64,000 nucleotides of DNA from positions 8,146 through 72,145 of the forward strand of contig CAXTVS010000012.1 of NCBI GenBank assembly GCA_964247735.1, read 5' to 3'. This document shows positions 43,318 through 53,168 of this stretch, piece after piece. The stretch is from Lichenicola sp964247735 (GTDB lineage Bacteria; Pseudomonadota; Alphaproteobacteria; Acetobacterales; Acetobacteraceae). Each line of letters starts with the position of its first letter. Position 1 is the stretch's first letter. The translations under genes and the position numbers were made by a program. The notes under the pieces were generated by a model. That model saw only the letters and a list, made by a program, of their open reading frames with translations, did not search any database and was not told the origin of the DNA.

Positions 43318-43881
43318 TCAGGCGATGTCGCCCTCGGCCTCCTCCGGACCGTAGGCAGGCTGCTCGTCCTCGTCGTCGCCGTCGTTGCGGCCGACCCGCT
43401 CGCCGCGGGCCTGGCGCTCCGCCTCCTCCGCCGAGCGGGCGACGTTGGCGACCACGCGTATGCTGACCTCGGGATGCAGCACGACCCGGACGTCGGACAG
43501 GCCCAGCGTCTTGATCGGATGCGCCAGCTGCACCTGCTGGCGGTCGATGGTCAGGCCGCCCTCGGCCGCCGCGAGCGCGATGTCGCGCGGCGACACCGAG
43601 CCGTACAGGCTGCCGCTGTCGCCGGCCTGGCGGATGATGACGACGGTGAGGCCGCTCATCCGCTCGGCCAGGCGCTCGGCCTCCTCGCGGCGCTTGAGGT
43701 TGTTGGCCTCGAGCTGGATGCGCTCGCCCTCGAAGCGGGCGCGGTTGGCGGCGTTGGAGCGGATCGCCTTGCCCTGGGGCAGCAGGAAGTTGCGGGCATA
43801 GCCCGGCTTCACCTTCACGACGTCGCCCATCTGGCCCAGCTTCTCGATGCGCTGGAGCAGGATCACCTCGGTTGCGGACAT
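43318..43881 (-). CDS. rplI: 50S ribosomal protein L9
   Basis: Large-subunit ribosomal protein of 187 residues. The N-terminal rRNA-binding domain begins VILLQRIEKLGQMGDVVKV and includes GYARNFLLPQGKA, the L9 signature. A long helix and a C-terminal domain follow (SVSPRDIALAAAE). Compared with the usual size of about 150 residues it has an acidic C-terminal tail (NDGDDEDEQPAYGPEEAEGD). Last gene of the rpsF-rpsR-rplI operon. Confidence 0.97.
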   Translation of the reverse strand: MSATEVILLQRIEKLGQMGDVVKVKPGYARNFLLPQGKAIRSNAANRARFEGERIQLEANNLKRREEAERLAERMSGLTVVIIRQAGDSGSLYGSVSPRDIALAAAEGGLTIDRQQVQLAHPIKTLGLSDVRVVLHPEVSIRVVANVARSAEEAERQARGERVGRNDGDDEDEQPAYGPEEAEGDIA

Positions 43882-43896
43882 GGGTCGTGCGCCCCC

Positions 43897-44193
43897 TCAG
43901 CTCAGGATGTAGGGCAGCAGGGCGAGGAAGCGGGCGCGCTTGATCGCCTGGGCCAGCTCGCGCTGCTTCTTCGCCGACACCGCGGTGATGCGGCTCGGCA
44001 CGATCTTGCCGCGCTCGCTCAGGAAGCGGGACAGCAGGCGCACGTCCTTGTAGTCGATCTTCGGCGCGTTCGGGCCGGAGAACGGGCAGGACTTGCGGCG
44101 GCGGTAGAACGGCCGGCGGGCGCCGACGGCGGTGCGGCGGCCGGCGGGACTGACGTCCTCGGCGCCCGGACGGGACTCGGTTGACTGGGACAT
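43897..44193 (-). CDS. rpsR: 30S ribosomal protein S18
   Basis: Small-subunit protein of 98 residues that pairs with S6 on the ribosome platform. Conserved residues include FYRRRKSCPFSG, IDYKDVRLLSRFLSERGKIV and PSRITAVSAKKQRELAQAIK, followed by RARFLALLPY. It has an N-terminal extension of about 25 residues relative to short S18 proteins. It lies six bases after rpsF and 15 bases before rplI. Confidence 0.97.
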   Translation of the reverse strand: MSQSTESRPGAEDVSPAGRRTAVGARRPFYRRRKSCPFSGPNAPKIDYKDVRLLSRFLSERGKIVPSRITAVSAKKQRELAQAIKRARFLALLPYILS

Positions 44194-44199
44194 GGTCGC

Positions 44200-44691
44200 C
44201 TACTCCGCCTCTGCCAGTTCGGACCGCGGACCGCGCGGGCCGCGCTCCGGACGCTCGCCGTTCTCGTCGCGGGCGCGGAACTCCTCGCGGTCGTCGTAGC
44301 CGCGCTTGCGCCCGCTGTCGAAGCGGCCGGCCGGCTTCGGGCCGCGGAAGCCACGCTCGCGGTCGTCGCCCTTGCGGCTCAGGATGGCAGACGGCGCCTC
44401 GTCGATGGCCTCGACCCGGATCGTCATGAAGCGCAGCACGTCCTCGTTCAGGCCGAGCTGGCGCTCCATCTCCTTGATGGAGGCCGGCTGTGCGTCGAGG
44501 CCGAGGAGCATGTAATGCCCCTTGCGGTTCTTCTTGATGCGGTAGGCGAGCGAGCGCAGGCCCCAGTACTCGCGCTTCTGGATTTGCCCCTGCTCGCCTT
44601 CGAGCTGGGTGGCGATCCCGTCGGCGATCAGCTCGACCTGGGCCTGGGTGATGTCGTTGCGTGCGATCAGCACGCATTCATAGAGTGGCAT
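44200..44691 (-). CDS. rpsF: 30S ribosomal protein S6
   Basis: Small-subunit protein, 163 residues. The ferredoxin-like S6 fold is clear: MPLYECVLIARNDITQAQVE, then QKREYWGLRSLAYRIKKNRK and HYMLLGLDAQPASIKEMERQ. After residue about 105 there is a charged tail rich in Arg, Asp, Glu and Gly, longer than usual. ATG at 44691 is preceded by GGGAG at about five bases. First gene of the rpsF-rpsR-rplI operon. The 238 bases upstream, to the PaiB-like gene, hold no gene; the promoter and a possible leader should be there. Confidence 0.97.
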   Translation of the reverse strand: MPLYECVLIARNDITQAQVELIADGIATQLEGEQGQIQKREYWGLRSLAYRIKKNRKGHYMLLGLDAQPASIKEMERQLGLNEDVLRFMTIRVEAIDEAPSAILSRKGDDRERGFRGPKPAGRFDSGRKRGYDDREEFRARDENGERPERGPRGPRSELAEAE

Positions 44692-44929
44692 GGGGTCTCC
44701 CTTCGGATGGTTCAACCCGACCGGCCGAGGGGATCCCGGGGAACGGCGCCGTCGCCTCGCAGGAGGCATGGCATGGGTATAGCCGAAGCGATGCCACTCG
44801 CTCCGGCAGGGACAGAGCGTGCGTGAACCACGAACCGGCCCGCGGCGCAAGCGGAAACGCGCGGTCGCGTGGCCGGCCGCGGCCAAGTTCCTGCCGGTCC
44901 AGGTTCGTGTCCGGGACGCGCCGTGGCGC

Positions 44930-45586
44930 CTACGCGATCCGGGGCCGGCGCGCCGCCTCCAGGTCGCGCATGATCCGCCCCACGGCCTGGTCGCCGACGC
45001 GCGGCGAGGCACACAAGCCGGCTGCGGCACCCTGACGATCGCCTTCGGAACGGTGCTGGATCAGCTTCCAGCTGCCTTCGAACCGCGCGACCTGCAGCCG
45101 AAGCCCGACGATCGCGCCGACCAGGTTGCCGATGAAGTCCGCCGGAGCGTCCGACACGGCCCAGGGATGCTCGCGGGAACCCTCGTTGGCGTCGGTCAGC
45201 TCCTCGAGGTGGGACAGAAGCCAGGTCCGGTCCTCGACGATCGACATCGGGCCGTGCGCATGGACGGCGATGTAGTTCCAGGTCGGGACGACCCTGCCGT
45301 GCTGGCGCTTGGTCTCGTACCACGACGGCGACACGTAGGCCTGCGGTCCCTGGAAGATCGCGAGCGAGGGAAGCGGACCGGACCGGAACACCTCCCAGTG
45401 CGGGTTGGGACTCGCGACGTGGGCTTCCAGCACGTAGCCGCCCTCCTCACGCTTCAGGACCATCGGCAGGTGGGACGCGTGGTAGCCGTCGGCCGTGGCG
45501 GTGACCAGGGTGGCGAACCGGATGTCATGGACCGTCGCCGCCAGGACCTCGGGACGATCCTCCCTGAACTGCGTGGGCGTGTACAT
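44930..45586 (-). CDS. PaiB-family FMN-binding protein
   Basis: A 218-residue split-barrel protein related to Bacillus PaiB, annotated as a negative transcriptional regulator but structurally an FMN-binding-like fold without an obvious DNA-binding domain. It begins MYTPTQFREDRPEVLAATV and contains ATLVTATADGYHASHLPMVL, HVASPNPHW and YVSPSWYETKRQHGRVVPTW, the characteristic blocks. The C-terminus is GSWKLIQHRSEGDRQGAAAG. ATG at 45586 is taken because the family sequence starts there. Function in this organism is unknown. Confidence 0.9.
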   Translation of the reverse strand: MYTPTQFREDRPEVLAATVHDIRFATLVTATADGYHASHLPMVLKREEGGYVLEAHVASPNPHWEVFRSGPLPSLAIFQGPQAYVSPSWYETKRQHGRVVPTWNYIAVHAHGPMSIVEDRTWLLSHLEELTDANEGSREHPWAVSDAPADFIGNLVGAIVGLRLQVARFEGSWKLIQHRSEGDRQGAAAGLCASPRVGDQAVGRIMRDLEAARRPRIA

Positions 45587-45636
45587 GGCGGCTCGATCGA
45601 TGAGGGAGGGGAGGCAAGGCGGTCTGCTGCCGGCTG

Positions 45637-46754
45637 TCAAGCCGGGCGGCCGCGGCCTGCGACCGCCTTCTCGAAGGAACGGCAGCAGGAGACGGCGCCG
45701 ATCCGGCAGGAACCCAGGCGGTGGTCCACCTGCCGCTCGACACGGCGTCCTCCCGCACCCGGCGCGTCCGCTCGACCGGCGGCACCGGCGCCCGCCTGGA
45801 CCCCATGGTCACCGCCCGGCGCGCCGCCACCGTTTCCGCCAGCATCCGCCCGATCGCCTGGACCACCTGCTCCTCGTCGAGGCGGAAGTTGGAGTAGAGC
45901 GGCTGTCCCGGGATCGGCAGCAGCAGGCCGGCCTCCGGATCGTCCTCCACCGCCTCGGGCGCGACGAACAGCATCGGCGACGGGTCCTCGACGTAGCGCG
46001 GCGAGTCGTAGATGTGCAGGTCGGGCCGGCTCAGGAGGTTGGCGCGGCTCGTGATCACGTAGCCGGGCCGGTTGCAGACCCAGCGGTACCTGGCGACGCT
46101 GGCGCCCCAGATCGACACGAAGCAGTCGGCGGCGAGGCACCAGCCGAGGCTGGACGCCACCGGCTGGCCGATGGTGTCGGCGATCGTCACGTCCAGCATC
46201 CGCGCGTCGTCGCGCACCGCGGCGACCGGGCTGCGCTCGATCTCGAGCGGCCGGGCCGCCGCCGGCGCTGGCATTGTGTCCGTCGAACACGATCACCGAT
46301 CCCGGGTGCCGGCTGGCGATCGACCGCATCAGGCGGTCGAGGAACGGCTTCATCTCCACCACCGTGCGGTTCTCGACGCGCAGCCCGAACAGCAGCACCG
46401 GGGCGCTGCGGCGCACGGCGCGACGCGCCGCGGCGCCGGCCTGCCGTCCGGCCTCGCTGCGCAGCGCCAGCGCCTGGATCCGGCGACGCAGCGACGCCGT
46501 CACCAGGTCGGAGGTGACCCGGATCAGGAACAGGTCCGGCCGGTAGGCGTGGTCGACCACCTCCTCGACCGTGCGCAGGGTGCGGGTCACCCGGCCGGCA
46601 AGCTCGGGGAACAGCTCGTCGATCTGGCCGAACAGCTCGGTGCCGCCGGCGGCGTCGGCACGATCCAGTGCGGCAGCGCGTCGGGATGGAAGCCGTCCTG
46701 CTCCAGTATCGGGTCGCGGATCAGGTAGTCGTCGGATGCCGTTGCCAGGTGCAT
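45637..46754 (-). pseudogene. Frameshifted gene, possible glycan-cluster protein
   Basis: One protein is spread over two frames. Segment 1 starts at ATG 46754 (MHLATASDDYLIRDPILEQD) and runs to about 46655. Segment 2, one frame over, continues as ELFGQIDELFPELAGRVTRT to VIVFDGHNAS near 46270. Segment 3 returns to the first frame (RPLEIERSPVAAV, then SIWGASVARYRWVCNRPGYV, IPGQPLYSNFRLDEE). The two shifts compensate. The C-terminal part reminds me of glycosyltransferase-like proteins, but I do not recognise a family. The 3' end is uncertain. It is the last gene of the FAD/epimerase/isomerase run. Assembly error is possible. Confidence 0.6.
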
Positions 46755-46786
46755 GATCTTGCGGGTTCGATTGGTGGTAAGGCGCC

Positions 46787-47608
46787 TCAGCCCGGCCGGG
46801 ACAGGTAGTGCGCGCGGGCGTAGTCGATCGCGATCGCGACCTGTCCGAGCCCGTCGCCGGAACCCTGCCTCATCTCGATCACCACCCAGCGGTCGTAGCC
46901 GGCCGCATCCAGCGCGCGCCCGGCGGACTCGTGGTCGCAGACCGGCTCGGCGAACGGACCCAGCTCCGGCTCCGCCATGTGGTAGTGCGCCAGCAGCGGG
47001 ATCGCGGCGCGGATCGCCTCCGCCGGGTCGTCGCCGGCCAGGGATACGCAGGCGGTGTCGAGATGGGCACGCACGTTGGGATGCTCGGTCTGCTGCACGA
47101 GCGCGATGATGTCCCGGGCATGGTTAAGGAAGTCCGCACCGTAGACCGGCGGCACCGGCTCCAGGCCCAGCGTCAGCCCGCCCTGCGCGGCGATCCCGCC
47201 CAGCACGCGCAAGCGGTCCGCCGCCAGCGCCATCGCCTCGGGCACCGGCATGGCCCCGCGCAGGCGGCTCTTCGGCGCCCCGAACACCGCGACCCCGGCG
47301 CCCAGCGCCTCGGCGATCCGGGCCAGCAGGCGCATGTGCGCGCACATGGCCTCGAACGCGTCGTCCGGTCCGAGCAGCGCCACCTCGGGCCGGCCGAAGA
47401 ACACCGCCTGCAGCGAGCTGACGACAAGGCCGGCGTCTTTGCAGCCGCGCCGGAACGCCGCCAGCCGCGCCGGCGTCAGCTGCTCCCAGTCGGCGATCCG
47501 GGTCGGCGCCACCTCGACGCCGTGGGCGCCGCGTTCTGCCAGCAGCGCGAACGCCCGCTGTTCGGCGTCCGGCGCCCAGGCGAGGTTGGAGACGCCCAGA
47601 CGCCTCAT
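46787..47608 (-). CDS. Sugar phosphate isomerase/epimerase-like TIM-barrel protein
   Basis: A 273-residue protein of the xylose-isomerase-like TIM-barrel superfamily. Typical strand ends are visible: LGVSNLAWAP, GAHGVEVAPTRIADW, AVFGAPKSR, LTLGLEPVPPVYGADFLNH, VRAHLDTACVSLAGDDP, HYHMAEPELGPF and WVVIEMRQ. The Glu, Asp, His and Glu in these motifs would bind the metal. Relatives isomerise or epimerise sugars or inositols. The ATG at 47608 is the third of three tandem ATGs created by a 14-base repeat. It is translated after the epimerase gene and probably acts on the same sugar. Confidence 0.86.
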   Translation of the reverse strand: MRRLGVSNLAWAPDAEQRAFALLAERGAHGVEVAPTRIADWEQLTPARLAAFRRGCKDAGLVVSSLQAVFFGRPEVALLGPDDAFEAMCAHMRLLARIAEALGAGVAVFGAPKSRLRGAMPVPEAMALAADRLRVLGGIAAQGGLTLGLEPVPPVYGADFLNHARDIIALVQQTEHPNVRAHLDTACVSLAGDDPAEAIRAAIPLLAHYHMAEPELGPFAEPVCDHESAGRALDAAGYDRWVVIEMRQGSGDGLGQVAIAIDYARAHYLSRPG

Positions 47609-47642
47609 GTGGGGCGCCTCATGTGGGGCGCCTCATGCGGGG
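47601..47642 (-). repeat. Three tandem 14-base units carrying start codons
   Basis: The unit CGCCTCATGTGGGG occurs at 47601-47614 and 47615-47628, and with one change at 47629-47642. Read on the minus strand each unit contains ATGAGGCG. The copies supply three successive ATGs (47636, 47622, 47608), each overlapping a TGA. Confidence 0.93.
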
Positions 47643-48424
47643 CGCTCGGCATCGATGAAGCGGCCCATCGCCGCCAGCACCCCCGCCTGGTCCAGGATGT
47701 AGCCGTCCGATCCGCCGAACGCCCTGTCGTGGAGGGTGCGCATGTCGTAGCGGGCCTGCGGCGCCGCCTCCGCGCCGATGCTGCGGTCGGGAAAGAACCG
47801 CACGCGGATCTCCTCCATCGACAGCGGCGCGGTCGCCAGGTTGACCACGCCGAGGCGGCGCGTGCGGGCGATCTCCAGGTCCGCCGCCAGCCGCTCCAGC
47901 GGATACCACTGGAACACCGATCCGCCGTTGATCACGTGCAGCCGGTTGTCGTGCATCAGGTCGAAGATCGCGTTCTTCTTGAGTCCCGCACCGAACAACG
48001 CCGGCAGGCGCACGATCTGGTGCGAGGCGAAGCGCTTCGACACCCAGTGCTCCAGCATCAGGCGGTTCGCACCGTACGGATGCAGGCCGTCCGGCACCGG
48101 CTGGTCCGCTTCCGACACGCCGACCGGCGTGCCGTACACGTCGACGGTGGAGACCAGGGTGAAGGTGTCGGCGGTGATCGTGTCAAGGCGGGCGATCAGC
48201 CCCTCGATCCGCAGGAGGTCCTCGGCCGGGTTCTGGTTGGCCCACCACTTCACCGCCGACACGCCGGCGCACACCACCTCGGCGAAGTGGCGGCCGTCGA
48301 TCCCGCCGATGCTGGAGGAGTTGTAGAGCGCGTCGAAGTCCTGCTGCACGAGCAGGTTGGAGCCGACGAAGCCGGTGTGGCCGATCAGCGCGCGCGCGCC
48401 GCTGAGCGCGTCGGTGGCGCTCAT
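47633..48424 (-). CDS. NAD(P)-dependent sugar epimerase/dehydratase
   Basis: A 263-residue short-chain-type nucleotide-sugar enzyme. The NAD(P)-binding loop is ALIGHTGFVGSNL at about residue 12; STVDVYGTPVG supplies the Ser/Thr of the active site and YGANRLMLEHWV the YxxxR-like variant of the YxxxK catalytic pair. Note that the usual lysine appears as arginine here (Tyr-Gly-Ala-Asn-Arg). It is short for an epimerase (about 300 or more is usual). ATG at 48424 overlaps the stop of the FAD enzyme gene; the stop overlaps the first ATG of the repeat. Substrate unknown. Confidence 0.86.
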   Translation of the reverse strand: MSATDALSGARALIGHTGFVGSNLLVQQDFDALYNSSSIGGIDGRHFAEVVCAGVSAVKWWANQNPAEDLLRIEGLIARLDTITADTFTLVSTVDVYGTPVGVSEADQPVPDGLHPYGANRLMLEHWVSKRFASHQIVRLPALFGAGLKKNAIFDLMHDNRLHVINGGSVFQWYPLERLAADLEIARTRRLGVVNLATAPLSMEEIRVRFFPDRSIGAEAAPQARYDMRTLHDRAFGGSDGYILDQAGVLAAMGRFIDAERPA

Positions 48425-49527
48425 CCGTGGTCCTGCGTCTGCAGGCTGCGGGTGACGATGTCGCGTCGCAACGGGCTGGCCAGCGGCGAGAAGCCGCGCT
48501 CGCGGCTGGATTCGATGAAGGCCAGGATGCGCTCCATGGCGAAGAAGATGGTGTCGATCTTGCCCGACATGACATGGAACACGCGGCCGCGACGGAACAC
48601 CGAGCAGGAGCGGTCGTCGAAGTTGCCGACCGGCTTGGTCTTGATCGCGAGCTGCGGGCCGACGAAGCGGAAGCTTTCCTTGAAGGTCGGCAGGTAGCGC
48701 GACACCTGCTGCTCCATCGCCGCCACCTTGGCGGTCACCGTGTCGGACGACACGCTGTCGCGTATGCGCTGCGCTTCCTTCGCGTTCGTGACGCGGGCGA
48801 GCGGCGTGTGCGGCACGCTGGACAGGGTGTAGATGTTGGGATCCTCGGTCGGGTACACCGAGCACAGCGGACCGTCGACGAAGGTGACGGCGGGGAAGCC
48901 GTGGTCCGTCTCGTAATAGAGAAGCATGGTGGGTTCGTAGAAGAACGGCATCGGCATGCCGAGCTGCTGGCCCCAGCTGGCATCGATCAGCAGGTCATAC
49001 GGCTCGCCCTCCACCAGCACCGCGTCGGCCGCCTCCTCGATGCTGGACACGCGGTGCTTGAGCACCAGGCTGTCGCCGAGCAGCTCGCAGAAGAAGCGGC
49101 GCGCCTGCTCGATCAGCAGCACGCGCTCGCCGGTCAGCATCAGGCCGGCCACCTCGCGCATCGGCACGGAAGTCTCGGTCTGCTCGCGGAAGTCGATGCC
49201 GGTGGAGGTCATGATGAGGCGGTAGGTGGCGAAGTCGATCAGGCTTTCCGCCTTGGGAACGGCGTAGATGTTCTCCGACACCTCGCGGCTCAGCTGCGGG
49301 TAGCGTTCCATGAAGCGCATGAAGCCGTCGCGCGACTGGACGCGGGTGCCGTGGTGGCGCGGATAATGGAAGCCCAGGTGCAGGCGGAACTGGTTGTTGC
49401 CGGAGGCCTCGTGCAGCGGGCGGCCGTGCTGCTCGAACACCTTGACCTCGAAGCCGAGCGCCTTGAGCGAGCTGCCCAGGTGGCAGCCGTACCAGCCGGC
49501 TCCGATGATGGCGACCCGCGAAACCAT
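48421..49527 (-). CDS. FAD-dependent oxidoreductase of a sugar/glycan cluster
   Basis: A 368-residue flavoprotein starting MVSRVAIIGAGWYGCHLGSS, a Rossmann FAD-binding motif, followed by GFEVKVFEQHGRPLHEASGN and FRLHLGFHYPRHHGTRVQSR. The fold resembles D-amino-acid oxidase-like enzymes; close types occur in polysaccharide clusters, where they may act on a sugar. ATG at 49527 is preceded by GGAGAAGG. First gene of a coupled run with the epimerase, the isomerase and the frameshifted gene. Reaction and substrate are not known. Confidence 0.85.
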   Translation of the reverse strand: MVSRVAIIGAGWYGCHLGSSLKALGFEVKVFEQHGRPLHEASGNNQFRLHLGFHYPRHHGTRVQSRDGFMRFMERYPQLSREVSENIYAVPKAESLIDFATYRLIMTSTGIDFREQTETSVPMREVAGLMLTGERVLLIEQARRFFCELLGDSLVLKHRVSSIEEAADAVLVEGEPYDLLIDASWGQQLGMPMPFFYEPTMLLYYETDHGFPAVTFVDGPLCSVYPTEDPNIYTLSSVPHTPLARVTNAKEAQRIRDSVSSDTVTAKVAAMEQQVSRYLPTFKESFRFVGPQLAIKTKPVGNFDDRSCSVFRRGRVFHVMSGKIDTIFFAMERILAFIESSRERGFSPLASPLRRDIVTRSLQTQDHG

Positions 49528-49637
49528 GGCCTTCTCCCAGCCGTGCCGAACGGCGCAACGAGCCCGCAACCTACCCGAAAAGGCAGCGGACAAGCCAGCC
49601 CGCGCGCCCGTCTAACGTTTCGATGGCGTTTCTTGGC

Positions 49638-50489
49638 CTACCGGTCGATCTTGAAGTTGAACACCTGCATCATCTGCGTCGGCACCGCCACGCCGTTCTC
49701 ACGCGCCGGCCGGAAGTGCCAGTGCGAGACCGCGTTGGTCGCGGTGCGGTCGAGGTCGGGATGGCCGGACGAGACCGCGACCTCCACCGCCGACACCGCC
49801 CCGTCCGCGTCCACCGAGACCAGCATCTCCACCGAGCCCTCCTCGCCGCGCCGGCCGGCGGCGCGCGGGTACGGGGGCATCTTGTTGGCGTGGCGGTCGT
49901 CCGGGGCGGCGGGGATCACCTGCGGGTCGTCCTGGTGGCCGTAGCCGAGGCCGTCGGCCGGATCGAGATCGACCTCGGGTTGCGACGCGGCGGCCTGTTG
50001 CGGCGGCGAAGGCTGCGGCGCCTGCACCTCCTCCTGCTTCGGCGCGTCCGGCGGCACCGTTTCCGCGTCCGGTGCGGCCGCGGTCTGCGGCACGTCGGAG
50101 CGGTCCGGCGCGCCCTGCGGCGCCGGCGGGCTCGGCGGCGCAGGCGGGGCCGGCGGGGCCGGCTCGGCAGGCGGCGTCGGCGTCGAGCCGCCGGTGTAGC
50201 GGTTCTGGTCCTCCACCATCTCGATCGTCGGCGGGTCCTTCTGCATGGCGGGTGGCGGCACCGGCTGACGCGGCCCGAGCACGGAGCCGAGCAGGCGCGG
50301 CCCTTCCAGCACCGCGACGGTCGCCAGCACGTGCAGCAGCACCGCCACCACCGCCGCCGCGACCAGGATGCGGCGGCGATGGCGGCCGCCCCAGCCGCGC
50401 GACGGGACGAACAGCCGTGTCCGCGGCGCCGGGCCGACCGGCACCGCGCGATGGGTGTCCCGGCGCCGCGTCCGCACCGGCGACGCCAT
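49638..50489 (-). CDS. TonB-family energy transducer
   Basis: A 283-residue protein. It has a basic cytoplasmic N-terminus, one membrane helix (ILVAAAVVAVLLHVLATVAV, about residues 41-60), a long proline-rich periplasmic spacer (about 75-170) and a C-terminal TonB domain. The domain includes MPPYPRAAGRRGEEGSVEML and HPDLDRTATNAVSHWHFRPA. It would couple the proton-motive force to an outer-membrane receptor. No exbB/exbD or receptor genes are adjacent. The acetyltransferase gene lies 3 bases upstream on the same strand. Confidence 0.92.
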   Translation of the reverse strand: MASPVRTRRRDTHRAVPVGPAPRTRLFVPSRGWGGRHRRRILVAAAVVAVLLHVLATVAVLEGPRLLGSVLGPRQPVPPPAMQKDPPTIEMVEDQNRYTGGSTPTPPAEPAPPAPPAPPSPPAPQGAPDRSDVPQTAAAPDAETVPPDAPKQEEVQAPQPSPPQQAAASQPEVDLDPADGLGYGHQDDPQVIPAAPDDRHANKMPPYPRAAGRRGEEGSVEMLVSVDADGAVSAVEVAVSSGHPDLDRTATNAVSHWHFRPARENGVAVPTQMMQVFNFKIDR

Positions 50490-50492
50490 CGG

Positions 50493-51077
50493 TCAGGCCC
50501 GCAGCCGGTCCGGGATCGGCAGGCCGAGCCGGTCCGGGATGTCCCAGATCTCGCGCACGGTGCGCAGCGGCCTGAAGCCGGCCCGCAGGTAGGTCGGCAG
50601 GGCGCGGGGATGGTCGGCCGTGCAGGTGTTGACGCGCACGCTGCCGCTCTGGCTGCCGGCCCGCGCCAGCGCGATCGCGGCAGCTAGCAGGCCGGGGCCG
50701 GCGCCGGTGCCGATGGCGTGCGGCATCAGCCCGAAGTAGCTCAGGTTGACGTCGCGCCCGCTGCGCCCGTCCAGCTCGAAGAATCCTGCCGGCTCGCCGT
50801 CGCGATACAGGGCGTAGATCGCCGTCGCCGGGTCGGCGAGGAGGACCGCGATCTCCCGGTCCGGCGCCGCGCGGCGCAGCCACCAGCAATAGGCGCGGCC
50901 GACCGTGTCGTAGAGGTAGCGGTAGAACCCGACGCTCGGGCGCACCACGCGCACCAGCGCGTCCCCGGGCGGCAGCGGCGGCGCCTGCACCGCCACACCC
51001 GGTTCGAGGCGCAGGAAGGTGACGTCGACCGCGATCCGCGTCGTCCGGTCGGACACAGGCTGCGGGAACGTCGTCAT
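50493..51077 (-). CDS. GNAT-family N-acetyltransferase
   Basis: A 194-residue acetyl-CoA-dependent acyltransferase. It shows IYALYRDGEPAGFFELDG, LSYFGLMPHAIGTGAGPGLL (a variant of the R/Q-x-x-G-x-G/A acetyl-CoA loop) and VNTCTADHPRALPTYLRAGF, the usual C-terminal GNAT strand and helix. The substrate is not deducible. Three bases separate it from the TonB gene, so they are probably co-transcribed, but no functional link is evident. Confidence 0.88.
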   Translation of the reverse strand: MTTFPQPVSDRTTRIAVDVTFLRLEPGVAVQAPPLPPGDALVRVVRPSVGFYRYLYDTVGRAYCWWLRRAAPDREIAVLLADPATAIYALYRDGEPAGFFELDGRSGRDVNLSYFGLMPHAIGTGAGPGLLAAAIALARAGSQSGSVRVNTCTADHPRALPTYLRAGFRPLRTVREIWDIPDRLGLPIPDRLRA

Positions 51078-51137
51078 CGGCAGCGGCTTCCTGCGGGATG
51101 GCCTACGGGAGCGGTCGGGACACGGGAAACGGCCGGA

Positions 51138-53096
<1,959 letters not shown>

Positions 53097-53168
53097 GCTC
53101 AACCCAACTCCAACCCGATCCGGACGTCCCGCAGCCTGGCAGCGCGCCCGGCATCCGCGCCGACCGTC

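Noticed and set aside
44692..44929. A gene in the gap between rpsF and the PaiB-like gene
   Set aside because: The open frames there continue into neighbouring genes in shadow frames and have no start with a ribosome-binding site or recognisable sequence.
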